Shown: positions 26,357-35,003 of the stretch, one piece after another | Numbering within the stretch: the stretch's first letter is position 1 | How the letters are laid out: every line of letters starts with the position of its first letter | Assembly (NCBI GenBank): GCA_947595925.1 | Contig: CANQEV010000012.1 | Span: 1 to 61,382, forward strand | Direction: 5' to 3' | DNA length: 61,382 nucleotides | DNA from: an uncultured Acetatifactor sp. | GTDB taxonomy: Bacteria; Bacillota; Clostridia; Lachnospirales; Lachnospiraceae | Position numbers and translations under genes: made by a program | Notes under the pieces: generated by a model | What the model was told of the DNA's origin: nothing | What the model saw: the letters and a program-made list of their open reading frames with translations, nothing else | Databases searched by the model: none

Positions 26357-27610
26357 TTAAAATTCCAAACTGTCCACATTGAGCAGAAAATATTTCATAC
26401 CCATAATCACAAATCCTTCATCATTTCTCCATGGTTTTTGGCTTCCATTTACTATCAAAATCTTCTTAAATGAATCCGGGATATTTCTAAACGAATGAAA
26501 TTCCTGGTCCTGTTTTTCCTCGGAAGTCATGTCATAAGCCACCTGAATATAATATCTCTGACTGCCCCGATTGACTACAAAGTCAACCTCTAACTGTTTA
26601 TGAACCCTTTTTCCTTCACTATTCTTCTCAAATACATCCACAATACCGACATCCACATTGCAGCCCCGCACAAGCAGCTCATTATAAACAATGTTCTCCA
26701 TAATATGTGTAGGCTCCTGCTGCCTAAAGTTCAATCTGGCATTTCTAAGACCGATATCCGTAAAATAATATTTCAGATTTGCTCCCACATATTTTCTGCC
26801 TTTAATGTCATACCGCTCCGCCTTAGAAATCAAAAAAGCCTCTTCCAGATAATCTATATGATTGGATATGGTTTTGTTGCTATAAGTGATTCCCTGCTCG
26901 CTCTTAAAAGTATTTGATATTTTAGTCGGGTTGATCGGTGAACCTATGGCAGAGGCAAGAATATCTGCCAATATTCCAATTTCACTATCATTCTGAATCC
27001 GGTTCCGCTCTACCACATCCTTTATATAAACATTGGCAAACATATTTTTAAGATACTCCGCCTTTTGACGCTCCTCGACAAACTGTGCAGCCTGCGGCAG
27101 TCCGCCGTATGTCATATATTCCTCCCAGGCATCATCATAATCTCCATCAAAAGCCGCATAGAACTCCGCAAAGGACAGCGGATAAATTCTGATCTCATCT
27201 CCTCTGCCTCTAAATTCGGTTACAATATCGCTTGATAAAAATTTAGAATTGCTGCCGGTCACATATACATCAATGTTGCTTATGCGAAGCAGACTGTTCA
27301 GCACTTCTTCAAATCGTGGCATAAACTGCACTTCATCTAAGAGCAGGTAATACTTTTGATCATCTTTCATGGCATCTTTGATATGCTGATAACACTTCTT
27401 GGGATCTCGCAGCTCCTCATTTTCAATGCCATCCAATGCAATCTCAATGATGTGTTCTCTATCCACGCCGTTCTCCAATAAATACTTCTTAAACAGCACA
27501 AATAACAGAAATGACTTGCCACATCTTCTGATTCCCGTAATAACCTTGATCATGCCATTATCTTTTCTTATTTTTAACTGTTCAAGGTACGCATCTCTCT
27601 TGATCTCCAT
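26357..27610 (-). CDS. AAA_14/DUF4143 ATP-binding protein
   Basis: A 417-residue P-loop ATPase of the AAA_14 plus DUF4143 architecture. Walker A is GIRRCGKS, Walker B-like YYLLLDEVQF is followed by a sensor region, and the C-terminal DUF4143 half (VDFVVNRG) resembles a PD-(D/E)XK-like fold. These proteins are widespread, often mobile and of unknown function. The start is the ATG at 27610 with AAGGAG 8 nt upstream. It stands alone. Confidence 0.85.
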   Translation of the reverse strand: MEIKRDAYLEQLKIRKDNGMIKVITGIRRCGKSFLLFVLFKKYLLENGVDREHIIEIALDGIENEELRDPKKCYQHIKDAMKDDQKYYLLLDEVQFMPRFEEVLNSLLRISNIDVYVTGSNSKFLSSDIVTEFRGRGDEIRIYPLSFAEFYAAFDGDYDDAWEEYMTYGGLPQAAQFVEERQKAEYLKNMFANVYIKDVVERNRIQNDSEIGILADILASAIGSPINPTKISNTFKSEQGITYSNKTISNHIDYLEEAFLISKAERYDIKGRKYVGANLKYYFTDIGLRNARLNFRQQEPTHIMENIVYNELLVRGCNVDVGIVDVFEKNSEGKRVHKQLEVDFVVNRGSQRYYIQVAYDMTSEEKQDQEFHSFRNIPDSFKKILIVNGSQKPWRNDEGFVIMGMKYFLLNVDSLEF

Positions 27611-27735
27611 AACATCACTCCTTATTTTCGTGCATTGCACGGATTTTGGTAATGCTATTTTATCAACAAATGATCTCTTTTTCAAGACCCATTCCTATTT
27701 TTACCATTAACCCTCAAACAGACTGAGTATTTCTT

Positions 27736-29271
27736 TCATGTAATCCTTAAATTTACCAATGTCTGATAATAACCCGGATTGCAGCAGATCCTCACCGCCA
27801 TGTATTCCCTCCCCGGCAGCTCCACCCGGAACCTGCCCTTAAACTCTCCGGCTTTTGTAATGGTCATATTCCAGGTATCAATCACTTCAACGCAGTAAAT
27901 AGTTTCGTCGTCTATGTGATACCACCGAAAAGACGGGCGGTTGATCCCATAGTAAAACAGGTGATAGCCCGTCTCCTTTTCCAGCTTTTCGTCCTCCGGC
28001 ACAACGCAGATCTCGTCCCATTCCATGGCCTTGGGCTTCAGGCCTCCCGCCGGGGCATCCTCCAAAATCCTGCGCATAAACCCGACCCTCGCGGGACTTT
28101 CGCCCTTCAGCTCACCGCCATGCGCCCACCAGAGATCTTCGCCGATATAGGTCTCGCCATGTCCGCCGTAGCCGCCGCGGCAAAGCGCCTCCCAGAACCG
28201 CCTCGTGAGCTCCTGCGCGGAAATGTTGCCCCACGCGAACTGAATATTGCCCTCATACTGCATCTCGTCGATGACCACCGGTTTCTGATAGGTTTTTCGC
28301 CAATCCGCGGTCCCCTCCGGCGTGCGCTGGACGCTGCAGTGCGTGATCCAGGGCCGGGAGTGGTCGTAAAACTGTACGCCGTTGTGAATCGAGCGCAGGT
28401 GATCATAGGGGTCGCTCTCCAGGATGATCTCCGCAAAGCGCTCCCAATCGTCAACTGTCTTGCTCTTTATAAAGTCATACTCGTTTGCAAAAGACCACCA
28501 CACATTGCGGTAGGCTGAAAACCTTGCCGCAGCATATCGCAGATAAAGTTCGTTCTGTTCGGCGGTCATTGTCGAGAATCCCCAGCGGTCATAGGGGTGG
28601 AAAAGGATAAGATCCGCTTCTATTCCCAGCCGCTGAAGCTCTAAAATGCACTTTTCGATCTGCTGGAAGTGCTCTGGCTGAAAGCGCGAAAAATCCCAAT
28701 GGTTGCCCTCGGAATCGGGTCCGAAGCCCCAGACATTATCCTCATGAACTAATTTTCCGTCAACCGGCGACCCTTCATAGGGGTATGACCGGGGCTCGCG
28801 GGCGTTGTAGCAGTAGCTTTTGGGAAATACGCAGAAACGGATTTTGTTGAACGGCATATGGCTCAGCGTGTCGAGTGTCTGAGCGACCAGCGCATCGCTT
28901 TGCAGCTCCCAGACATAACAGGTCGTGCCGACCGGGTAGTATGGCGTGCCGTCGGCGTAAGCGAAGTGAAATGTGTTGCAAACCCTGACAGGACCATGAT
29001 TTCCGGACCCGGGAGCGGTCACAGAAAACTGGCCGGAATCACTTTTGTCGGAGAAATTTCCTGATACCGTAAAGCGGTAAACTCCCTCATACGACGGCAT
29101 AAAACGCACTTTATAAACCCCGCCGTCATAAAATCCCGCGACAGTTTTACGTTCGTGCGCACCCTCAAATGTGGCGGTAACACGATAATCCGTATAAGGA
29201 TTCCCCTCCGTAAACCCTTCGCAGCAAAGTTCAAAAACACCCCACTTTTCGACCGATTCGGTGTACTTCAT
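27736..29271 (-). CDS. DUF5060/DUF5605 glycoside-hydrolase-like protein
   Basis: A 511-residue protein. Residues 1-90 form a beta-sandwich of the DUF5060 type (VEKWGVFELCCEG). A TIM-barrel glycosidase domain follows (FHFAYADGTPYYPVGTTCYVW, WWSFANEYDF with a likely acid/base Glu, VVIDEMQYEG with a likely nucleophile Glu), and then a C-terminal beta domain (DUF5605-like). There is no signal peptide, so it probably acts on imported oligosaccharides. The start ATG at 29271 has GGGAGG 7 nt upstream. It has no sugar-transport neighbours here. Confidence 0.8.
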   Translation of the reverse strand: MKYTESVEKWGVFELCCEGFTEGNPYTDYRVTATFEGAHERKTVAGFYDGGVYKVRFMPSYEGVYRFTVSGNFSDKSDSGQFSVTAPGSGNHGPVRVCNTFHFAYADGTPYYPVGTTCYVWELQSDALVAQTLDTLSHMPFNKIRFCVFPKSYCYNAREPRSYPYEGSPVDGKLVHEDNVWGFGPDSEGNHWDFSRFQPEHFQQIEKCILELQRLGIEADLILFHPYDRWGFSTMTAEQNELYLRYAAARFSAYRNVWWSFANEYDFIKSKTVDDWERFAEIILESDPYDHLRSIHNGVQFYDHSRPWITHCSVQRTPEGTADWRKTYQKPVVIDEMQYEGNIQFAWGNISAQELTRRFWEALCRGGYGGHGETYIGEDLWWAHGGELKGESPARVGFMRRILEDAPAGGLKPKAMEWDEICVVPEDEKLEKETGYHLFYYGINRPSFRWYHIDDETIYCVEVIDTWNMTITKAGEFKGRFRVELPGREYMAVRICCNPGYYQTLVNLRIT

Positions 29272-29626
29272 CACAGCTCCTCCCAAATTTTTTCTGATTA
29301 TACCGCACGGATCACTTAATTTCAAGAATTAAGTAAAATTCAGCACCGAAGATCACTAAATTCTTTAATTTTGAAGCGGCTGCGATCTCCCGCACCGGCC
29401 AAATGTCAAAGAATATATCGCATAGTGTAATTCTGTAGATATAAAATGAAATGCAAACAAAATTGTAAGTTCTTTCCACGCAAAACAGACCATTTATAAA
29501 AGGGAAATGCACATTTTGGTTTGAACTTCGCTAAAATGAAACGCCCGTCTCCGATACGGCTGACACATTTCAACCGCCGGAAACGGGCGTTTAGATAAAG
29601 GAGAGATTCCGTGTTATTCTATTTCA
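29272..29626. other. intergenic region with terminator
   Basis: About 355 bp without a supported gene. It includes the terminator of the carbohydrate-binding protein gene (29530-29592). The remainder is AT-rich and probably holds the promoter of the DUF5060 gene, but I could not choose one. Confidence 0.5.
29530..29592 (-). terminator. terminator after the VTC/DUF4956/carbohydrate-binding operon
   Basis: Arms AAACGCCCGTCTCCG (29539-29553) and CGGAAACGGGCGTTT (29578-29592) pair with one mismatch around a 24-nt loop. On the minus strand they are followed by CATTTTAGC. It ends the three-gene operon. Confidence 0.7.
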
Positions 29627-31408
29627 TCAGCCTCGCCGCTTATAGCATGCAGCAATCACACAACCCGACAAAAGAACAATGACTGAAACGCCCAATAGAA
29701 GCACTGCTTCTGCCGAAACCGGAGTTCCCGTGTCTACTGTCTGGGAGGCAGTTTCCTGCCATGGCATATTGCCATTCTGGTTCCTCATATTCATATTCCC
29801 TCCGTCCCGGCGTTCGCCGAAACTCCAGCCGCTGTTATCTCCGTCTTGCGGCATATTGGGCGGTGTCATGCCCTCTTCCAGTCCACTTGGCATATCGGGA
29901 GGTGTCATGCCCCCTTCCAATCCACTTGGCATCTCTGGCCGCTGCATATCGCCTGCCTTGTCGTTTTCGGAGAAAACCGGCCATGCATCTCTGTCTTGTA
30001 CATCGGACGAAGCAGTTTCATCGGTTGCGCCAAAACCCATTTTGCCATGCATCCTGCCGCCGAAACCGCCGGAAACGGAAGAATTATCAATGGTCATTTC
30101 CGTCTCGGTCTCTCCGACGATCAAAGTGCAGGTATCCCCAATGTTCATTTCCGGCGTACTGACAAGAACGGAGGAAAAGCTGCAGGGAATCGTCTCCGAG
30201 AGCAATTCGTTTCCGTCGGCGTCTTTGACCGTTACGGGTGTCCCGGCTGCTGCCGAAACGGTCTGCATCAGAAAGCCCTGCGTTGAAGCAGGATCAAATC
30301 CCTCTGCCATGCCGCTGCTCCCGCAGGCGATAACAGTTCCGCCGCTGATCTCACATTTGCCGCCATTTTCACTGCCGCAATCGATGGCACAGCTGCCGCC
30401 GCTGTCACTGACGCTGACAAACAGCTTTCCTCCGCTGATGAAAATATCCTTGTTGGAGTCGATCCCGTCTGCGTCCCGGCCGTTTTCCACCGTGACGGTA
30501 ATCTCCCCGCCGGTGATGTTGATAACGGAATTACCGCTGTACCCGTTAGCGTTGAGTCCATCGTCGATCGGTTTCATGTCCAGCGTCCCGCCGGCAATGG
30601 TAATCTGAACTGCTTCCAGCCCCTCAGAACAGGATGGAATGGTGATGTTTCCCGATTCCACATAAAGAAACGACGTCTCCTCGTCATTGGAAACCGTGAT
30701 CCCATCATCGCCCGCGGAAAGCATGAGATCGGCGTCTTTGATCCGCACGCTGTCGTTTGCATGGATCGCATCCTGTACAGCGGTTATGTTCAGTGTGCCG
30801 CCAGTTATCACAAAGTCATCGTTGCATACGATCCCGTGCTGGTATTCTGCCGTCACCCGAAGCGATCCGGCTCCGTTAATGGTCAGATCATCTCTGGAAT
30901 AAATCGTTCCGTCCACGCCGGCAGAAACCGCTTCCCCGTTATAAGATGAACCGGAGTACAGGGTATTCTCCGTTCCGTCCTGTAAGGTCAGAAACACCTT
31001 TCCCGCCTGCTCCACACGAATGGCGGCATCCTCCTCACAGTGGATGGACACACCGTTCAGCATCAGCCAGATCTTGTCGTCGCCATCCGCTTCCACTATG
31101 ACCGATCCATTGGAAAGTTCGCCGGAAAGCACATATTTCCCCGCATAGACGATGTACACGTCCCCGTTATTAACGTAGGCGCCGTTTCCTCTCACCGTAC
31201 TGCCTTCATCCGAAAGGATGATCTCCGTCGCATTCCCGGCATCCCACGCAGCGTTCAGATCATTTTCCGTAAACATGGCGTCTATGTTTTCTTCGCTTGC
31301 AGCGGCCTGAATGCCGATCGCTTTTCCGTTCATAAAAAGGAGGGTCAAGAGCAGGGTGAACACGGTGATTCCAATGCAGATCGCATCGATATGCTTATGT
31401 TTCGACAT
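29627..31408 (-). CDS. Cthe_2159-like beta-helix carbohydrate-binding membrane protein
   Basis: A 593-residue surface protein. It has an N-terminal hydrophobic segment (about 9-27), then a right-handed beta-helix-like region (about 60-420) with repeating ITGG/ISGG turns. A low-complexity segment holds two copies of MPSGLE-GMTPP, and a C-terminal transmembrane helix with a KRRG tail ends it. The beta-helix matches the Cthe_2159 family, whose founder binds acidic polysaccharide. It is third in an operon with VTC and DUF4956 genes and is followed by a terminator. Function is inferred to be cell-envelope glycan binding. Confidence 0.8.
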   Translation of the reverse strand: MSKHKHIDAICIGITVFTLLLTLLFMNGKAIGIQAAASEENIDAMFTENDLNAAWDAGNATEIILSDEGSTVRGNGAYVNNGDVYIVYAGKYVLSGELSNGSVIVEADGDDKIWLMLNGVSIHCEEDAAIRVEQAGKVFLTLQDGTENTLYSGSSYNGEAVSAGVDGTIYSRDDLTINGAGSLRVTAEYQHGIVCNDDFVITGGTLNITAVQDAIHANDSVRIKDADLMLSAGDDGITVSNDEETSFLYVESGNITIPSCSEGLEAVQITIAGGTLDMKPIDDGLNANGYSGNSVINITGGEITVTVENGRDADGIDSNKDIFISGGKLFVSVSDSGGSCAIDCGSENGGKCEISGGTVIACGSSGMAEGFDPASTQGFLMQTVSAAAGTPVTVKDADGNELLSETIPCSFSSVLVSTPEMNIGDTCTLIVGETETEMTIDNSSVSGGFGGRMHGKMGFGATDETASSDVQDRDAWPVFSENDKAGDMQRPEMPSGLEGGMTPPDMPSGLEEGMTPPNMPQDGDNSGWSFGERRDGGNMNMRNQNGNMPWQETASQTVDTGTPVSAEAVLLLGVSVIVLLSGCVIAACYKRRG

Positions 31409-31419
31409 AAGTCCCCTCC

Positions 31420-32097
31420 TTATCCCATGTAGTCCCCGTTAAAGCTCACCAATACCGCGCTTGCCACACCGTTCATTTCAGACAGTTCGTTTATAAAATC
31501 TGTGTCGTCGTCTTTCAGGCAGATTTCCAGATTCAGCTCAACGCTGCCTTTCTGTGCGGTTTTGCTTTTCACAACGCAACGGTCCGTTTTCTTTTCCAAA
31601 TATTCCCTTGCCGCCCGCTCACTATCGCTGCCATTGCACTGCAGCACGACGATGTAGGGATTTTTGTGTGACTTTCGGTTGACAAATACCAGCAGAATCA
31701 GGCCGATAATGACGCTGCCGATGACTGCCAGCGGGATCATGCCCGCCGCAAGGACAATGCCTACCGCTATCGACCAGAACAGGAATGCAATATCCAGCGG
31801 CTCCTTAATGGCGGTGCGGAAACGGACAATAGACAGCGCGCCCACCATGCCGAGAGAGAGCACCACATTGGAGGTGACGGCAAGAATGACGACAGTGGTG
31901 ATCATGGTGAGCGCGATCAGCGTTACACCAAAGGAAGACGAATACATTACACCGTTGTAAGTCTTTTTATAGATCAGAAAAATGAAAACGCCAAGGCCAA
32001 AGGCAAGCACCAATGCAAGCGCCATGTCAAGGATGCTTACGCTGGATACGTTCTCAAGAAAGCTGGATTTAAAAATATCATTGAAATTCATAGTCAT
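31420..32097 (-). CDS. DUF4956 membrane protein
   Basis: A 225-residue membrane protein with four hydrophobic segments in residues about 20-140 and a C-terminal cytoplasmic domain of about 75 residues with an alternating beta/alpha pattern. The hallmark GMVGALSIVRFRTAIKEP between helices two and three is intact. The biochemical role of the family is not known; it recurs next to VTC-domain proteins. It ends 11 bp before the carbohydrate-binding gene and starts 18 bp after the VTC gene. Confidence 0.88.
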   Translation of the reverse strand: MTMNFNDIFKSSFLENVSSVSILDMALALVLAFGLGVFIFLIYKKTYNGVMYSSSFGVTLIALTMITTVVILAVTSNVVLSLGMVGALSIVRFRTAIKEPLDIAFLFWSIAVGIVLAAGMIPLAVIGSVIIGLILLVFVNRKSHKNPYIVVLQCNGSDSERAAREYLEKKTDRCVVKSKTAQKGSVELNLEICLKDDDTDFINELSEMNGVASAVLVSFNGDYMG

Positions 32098-32115
32098 TCT
32101 TCCTTTCTGAAAAAT

Positions 32116-32787
32116 TTAACCGTAAATACGGCATTGGGCATATTTTGAAAAAGCGGAGGACCGGCGGCCTGTGAGCTGGACCGCGTCCCGGATCACATCC
32201 GGGAGAAAGGCATCCCACTTCACTTCCATTAAAATCGGGGCGTCGCCTGCCGGAACCGTCACCATCTCCGCATTGAGAAAATCAGTACACTGCAGACCGG
32301 TACGGATCCCATAATCAAATGTAATGCGGACGTTTCCCGGCCGGTAAACGAACGGCTCCCGTGTGTAATCTACCACAACCTTTGGCCGAAGTCCCTGGGT
32401 TTTCATTTTATAACAGAGTTCCTGCAAGAGCAGCGGGTCGTTTTTCTGAATCTGCGGAATGTTTCCCTTAGCAATCTTTTGTGCCTGTTCGGCCGTAATC
32501 TGCACGGCCTGTTTATTGCACAGGCCATTCAGTTTGCTTTTTTTCTCCAGGCTCAAAAACCCCGTGTCGCCGTTGTAATAGCGGATGCGGAATTTTTCGC
32601 GCTGGTTCACGCCGTCTATCTTCTCCCACAGCGCCCGGTCCGTCGGCGTGTCTAAGTAGAGGCTGCGCACCTGATATCTGCCGGCTGCAGCGTGTTCATC
32701 CGGTTCCATAAGATTCCGCAGCCGGCTGCGCAGCGCAAGGAGATCAGCCAGATTGATCTCTATCTTACATTCATGCCGAAAGTCCAT
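32116..32787 (-). CDS. VTC-domain (polyphosphate polymerase-like) protein
   Basis: A 223-residue VTC-domain protein of the triphosphate-tunnel fold. Basic and acidic tunnel residues are visible: RHECKIEI, VRSLYLDT, REKFRIRYY, SLEKKSK, VVVDYTREPFV and MEVKWD. Yeast Vtc4 makes polyphosphate with this fold; the activity of bacterial short forms is not established. The start is placed at the ATG at 32787 (GGGGGA upstream) rather than a GTG at 32811. It is first in the operon, preceded by a direct-repeat operator and a short upstream reading frame. Confidence 0.85.
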   Translation of the reverse strand: MDFRHECKIEINLADLLALRSRLRNLMEPDEHAAAGRYQVRSLYLDTPTDRALWEKIDGVNQREKFRIRYYNGDTGFLSLEKKSKLNGLCNKQAVQITAEQAQKIAKGNIPQIQKNDPLLLQELCYKMKTQGLRPKVVVDYTREPFVYRPGNVRITFDYGIRTGLQCTDFLNAEMVTVPAGDAPILMEVKWDAFLPDVIRDAVQLTGRRSSAFSKYAQCRIYG

Positions 32788-32842
32788 CCTGATTTTCCCC
32801 CTTTTGCACACCTGCTTTGGTACTTTGGCTTTTTTTCATCAT
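32771..32842 (-). CDS. possible 23-codon upstream ORF overlapping the VTC gene
   Basis: A short frame (MMKKSQSTKAGVQ-, 23 residues) begins with ATGATG, AGGAGG 5 nt upstream, and ends 17 bp inside the VTC gene in another frame. The ribosome site is stronger than that of the VTC gene. It could couple translation; the peptide itself has no recognised similarity. Confidence 0.35.
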   Translation of the reverse strand: MMKKSQSTKAGVQKGENQDGLSA

Positions 32843-32869
32843 CCATTCCTCCTGTCCTGTGATAATGTC

Positions 32870-32902
32870 ATTGTAACGGGGAAAGATTGAAGGAAAATTG
32901 AA
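32870..32902 (-). promoter_or_regulatory. promoter and direct-repeat operator of the VTC operon
   Basis: On the minus strand two TTCAAT half-sites (32897-32902 and 32886-32891), 11 bp apart, lie 10 bp upstream of TACAAT (32870-32875). The block is almost identical to the one ahead of the response regulator gene (34860-34891), including the flanking bases. Spacing and position fit an OmpR-family activator site replacing the -35. Confidence 0.7.
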
Positions 32903-32914
32903 GTCACAGAAAGT

Positions 32915-34162
32915 TCACAAAGCGGGAATGACAGCTGTAAATACAATGATACCGTCGCGGCAGGACACCGAAATACGCCCGTGATGCGCCGTGACGATCG
33001 CTTTCGCAATGGCAAGGCCCAATCCATACCGATTGTCCCCTCCGGTCCGCGCCTCATCCGCGCGATAGAAACGATCAAAGAGATGCTTTTGCTGTTCGTC
33101 GGGAATGGCTTCCCCCTCGTTGCTGACGGCCAGGACCGCATGAGTCTTCTCCTTGTGAAGATCAATGTGGATCGTTCCTCCCGCTCTGCTGTGCCGGATC
33201 GCGTTATCCAGCAGAATAGAAGCCAGCTGGCTCAGCTGCGCGGCGTTTCCCTCAACGCATAAGTTTTCAGCCACATCGCACTGCAGCTTTAATCCGTTCT
33301 CAAAAACGACCGTTTCAAACGGGAGCGCTTCCCCCATGACGATCCGGCCCAGATCCACATCCATCATTTCAGGGGTGACATTCTCCGTCCTGGCCAGTTC
33401 CAAAAGCTGCGTGACAAGGGCACCCATCCGGGCATTTTCATATTGGATATTGCTCAGCCATCGGTTTTCCCCGATTTCCCGCTGAAGCATATCTGCGTTT
33501 GCACTGACAACAGAAACCGGAGTTTTCAATTCGTGCCCCGCGTCGGAAATGAATTGCTTCTGTTTCTGGTAACTCTCTTCCAGCGGGCGGACGATCCGAT
33601 TTGCAAAATAAATTGCGACAAAAAACAAAACGACGATGGCCATGCCTCCAAAGATAAAGGTATAGCGGAACAAGGTCGTCATGCTGTCCTGCATGATGGT
33701 ATTGTCCATAAAAGCGACCAGCGTATAATACCCCTTGTCAACCGCCGCATAGATCAACCGGTCCTTGGTGCCGCCGGATTTCTCGCTGTCTATGATCTGC
33801 TGAGCGTATTCCCGGAGTTCCTCATCTGTATAGATCTCCCTGTCGCTGTTTTCCACAGCAAGCACGGAACCGTCGCCATTTGACACCGCAACCGAATAGA
33901 AAGTAGAAAGCTGAAAAGTGGGGGTATCCTCAAAACGCGGCCCGTCCGGCCTGTGTGCCGGAACCGACATGCCCGGCGGCCTCAGTTCCTCCGGATGATC
34001 CTTTAAGATATAGAGCTGCGTGTACCGCTCCAGCATCTTTCGGTTCCGGGAGGACATGTCTCGGTAGCTGGAGATGTAGATAACGGCCAGCGTGCCGAGA
34101 AGAAATACGATCAATGCCGACATGATCGCAGCGACGATTTTCCATTTTGATTTCCTAAACAT
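32915..34162 (-). CDS. sensor histidine kinase (HisKA/HATPase, partner of the OmpR-type regulator)
   Basis: A 415-residue membrane kinase with transmembrane helices at about 9-30 and 167-187 flanking an extracytoplasmic sensor of about 135 residues. The H-box is SDAGHELKTP with phospho-acceptor His210, the N-box is ILLDNAIRHS, and the G-box is YGLGLAIAKAI. There is no obvious HAMP module. It overlaps the response-regulator gene by 8 bp. The signal is unknown; linkage to the VTC operon suggests an envelope cue. Confidence 0.92.
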   Translation of the reverse strand: MFRKSKWKIVAAIMSALIVFLLGTLAVIYISSYRDMSSRNRKMLERYTQLYILKDHPEELRPPGMSVPAHRPDGPRFEDTPTFQLSTFYSVAVSNGDGSVLAVENSDREIYTDEELREYAQQIIDSEKSGGTKDRLIYAAVDKGYYTLVAFMDNTIMQDSMTTLFRYTFIFGGMAIVVLFFVAIYFANRIVRPLEESYQKQKQFISDAGHELKTPVSVVSANADMLQREIGENRWLSNIQYENARMGALVTQLLELARTENVTPEMMDVDLGRIVMGEALPFETVVFENGLKLQCDVAENLCVEGNAAQLSQLASILLDNAIRHSRAGGTIHIDLHKEKTHAVLAVSNEGEAIPDEQQKHLFDRFYRADEARTGGDNRYGLGLAIAKAIVTAHHGRISVSCRDGIIVFTAVIPAL

Positions 34163-34838
34163 CCCCGCACCTCAATTCATATCCAATCCCGCGGATGGCT
34201 TTGATCTCTGTCTTTGCCCCGACAAAGGCCAGCTTCCTGCGCGTGAAGGACATGTAGACCTCCACATTGTTGTACTCCGCATCGCTCTCAAATCCCCATA
34301 TCCTTACCGCCAGCTGTTCCCGCGTCAGAACCTGTCCCTGATTTGCGATCAGGTATTCCAGGATGTGGTACTCCTTTTCGCTCAGGCGCACGCTTTGTCC
34401 ATTTGTCGAGCACCGAAGGGACACGGTATTAGTGTCAAGGGAAATATCCCCAAAGGTCAGCGAACCGTCCGCAGAGGGAAGAACTCTCCTGCCGAGGGCG
34501 CGGAGCCTTGCCAGCAGTTCCTTTGTCATGAATGGCTTCGTCAGGTAATCGTCCGCGCCGCTGTCCAGGCCGGTCACCTTGTCGTCCACCTCGCTCTTTG
34601 CCGTCAGCATCAGGATCGGCGTCTTGATTCCCAACCGGCGCGCCTGCCGCGCGATTTCAAAGCCGGACTTTCCGGGGAGCATCACGTCCAGAACAATGAG
34701 ATCATAGATCCCGCTTTCCACGGCATTCATGCCGGAAACGCCATCCGCGCGCCAGTCTACTTCATATTTTTCAAGGCGCAGGATCTCACAAAGCGCCTGC
34801 GCCATTCTTTTTTCGTCTTCAACAAGTAAAAGTTTCAT
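34155..34838 (-). CDS. OmpR-family response regulator
   Basis: A 227-residue two-domain regulator. The receiver domain has LLLVEDE, phospho-acceptor Asp51 in IVLDVMLPG, and a TAKSEVDDKVTGLDSGADDYLTKPF segment with the conserved Thr and Lys. A winged-helix DNA-binding domain follows (LSEKEYHILEYLIANQGQVLTREQL). The start is the ATG at 34838 with GGTGAGG upstream. It very likely binds the TTCAAT direct repeats found upstream of itself and of the VTC operon (inference). Confidence 0.93.
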   Translation of the reverse strand: MKLLLVEDEKRMAQALCEILRLEKYEVDWRADGVSGMNAVESGIYDLIVLDVMLPGKSGFEIARQARRLGIKTPILMLTAKSEVDDKVTGLDSGADDYLTKPFMTKELLARLRALGRRVLPSADGSLTFGDISLDTNTVSLRCSTNGQSVRLSEKEYHILEYLIANQGQVLTREQLAVRIWGFESDAEYNNVEVYMSFTRRKLAFVGAKTEIKAIRGIGYELRCGDV

Positions 34839-34859
34839 TTTGACCTCACCTATACAAGA

Positions 34860-34891
34860 ATTATACAAAAAAAGATTGAAGTAAAATTGAA
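34860..34891 (-). promoter_or_regulatory. promoter and direct-repeat operator of the two-component operon
   Basis: On the minus strand TTCAAT half-sites at 34886-34891 and 34875-34880 (11-bp period) precede TATAAT (34860-34865) by 9 bp. It is a near-copy of the VTC operon site and implies autoregulation. Confidence 0.7.
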
Positions 34892-35003
34892 CAGAAATCG
34901 CCCCAGCGCCGACCAGACGGCGCGCAGAGACAGCCGGGGTATTTTAAGGCATTGTATCACCAAATACACCTTCAAACGGTTTCCGCGTTCTCGGTCTTGT
35001 ATA

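Noticed and set aside
32839..33165. 108-codon minus-strand frame at the kinase 3' end
   Set aside because: It lies in another frame inside the histidine kinase and overlaps the VTC promoter; no support.
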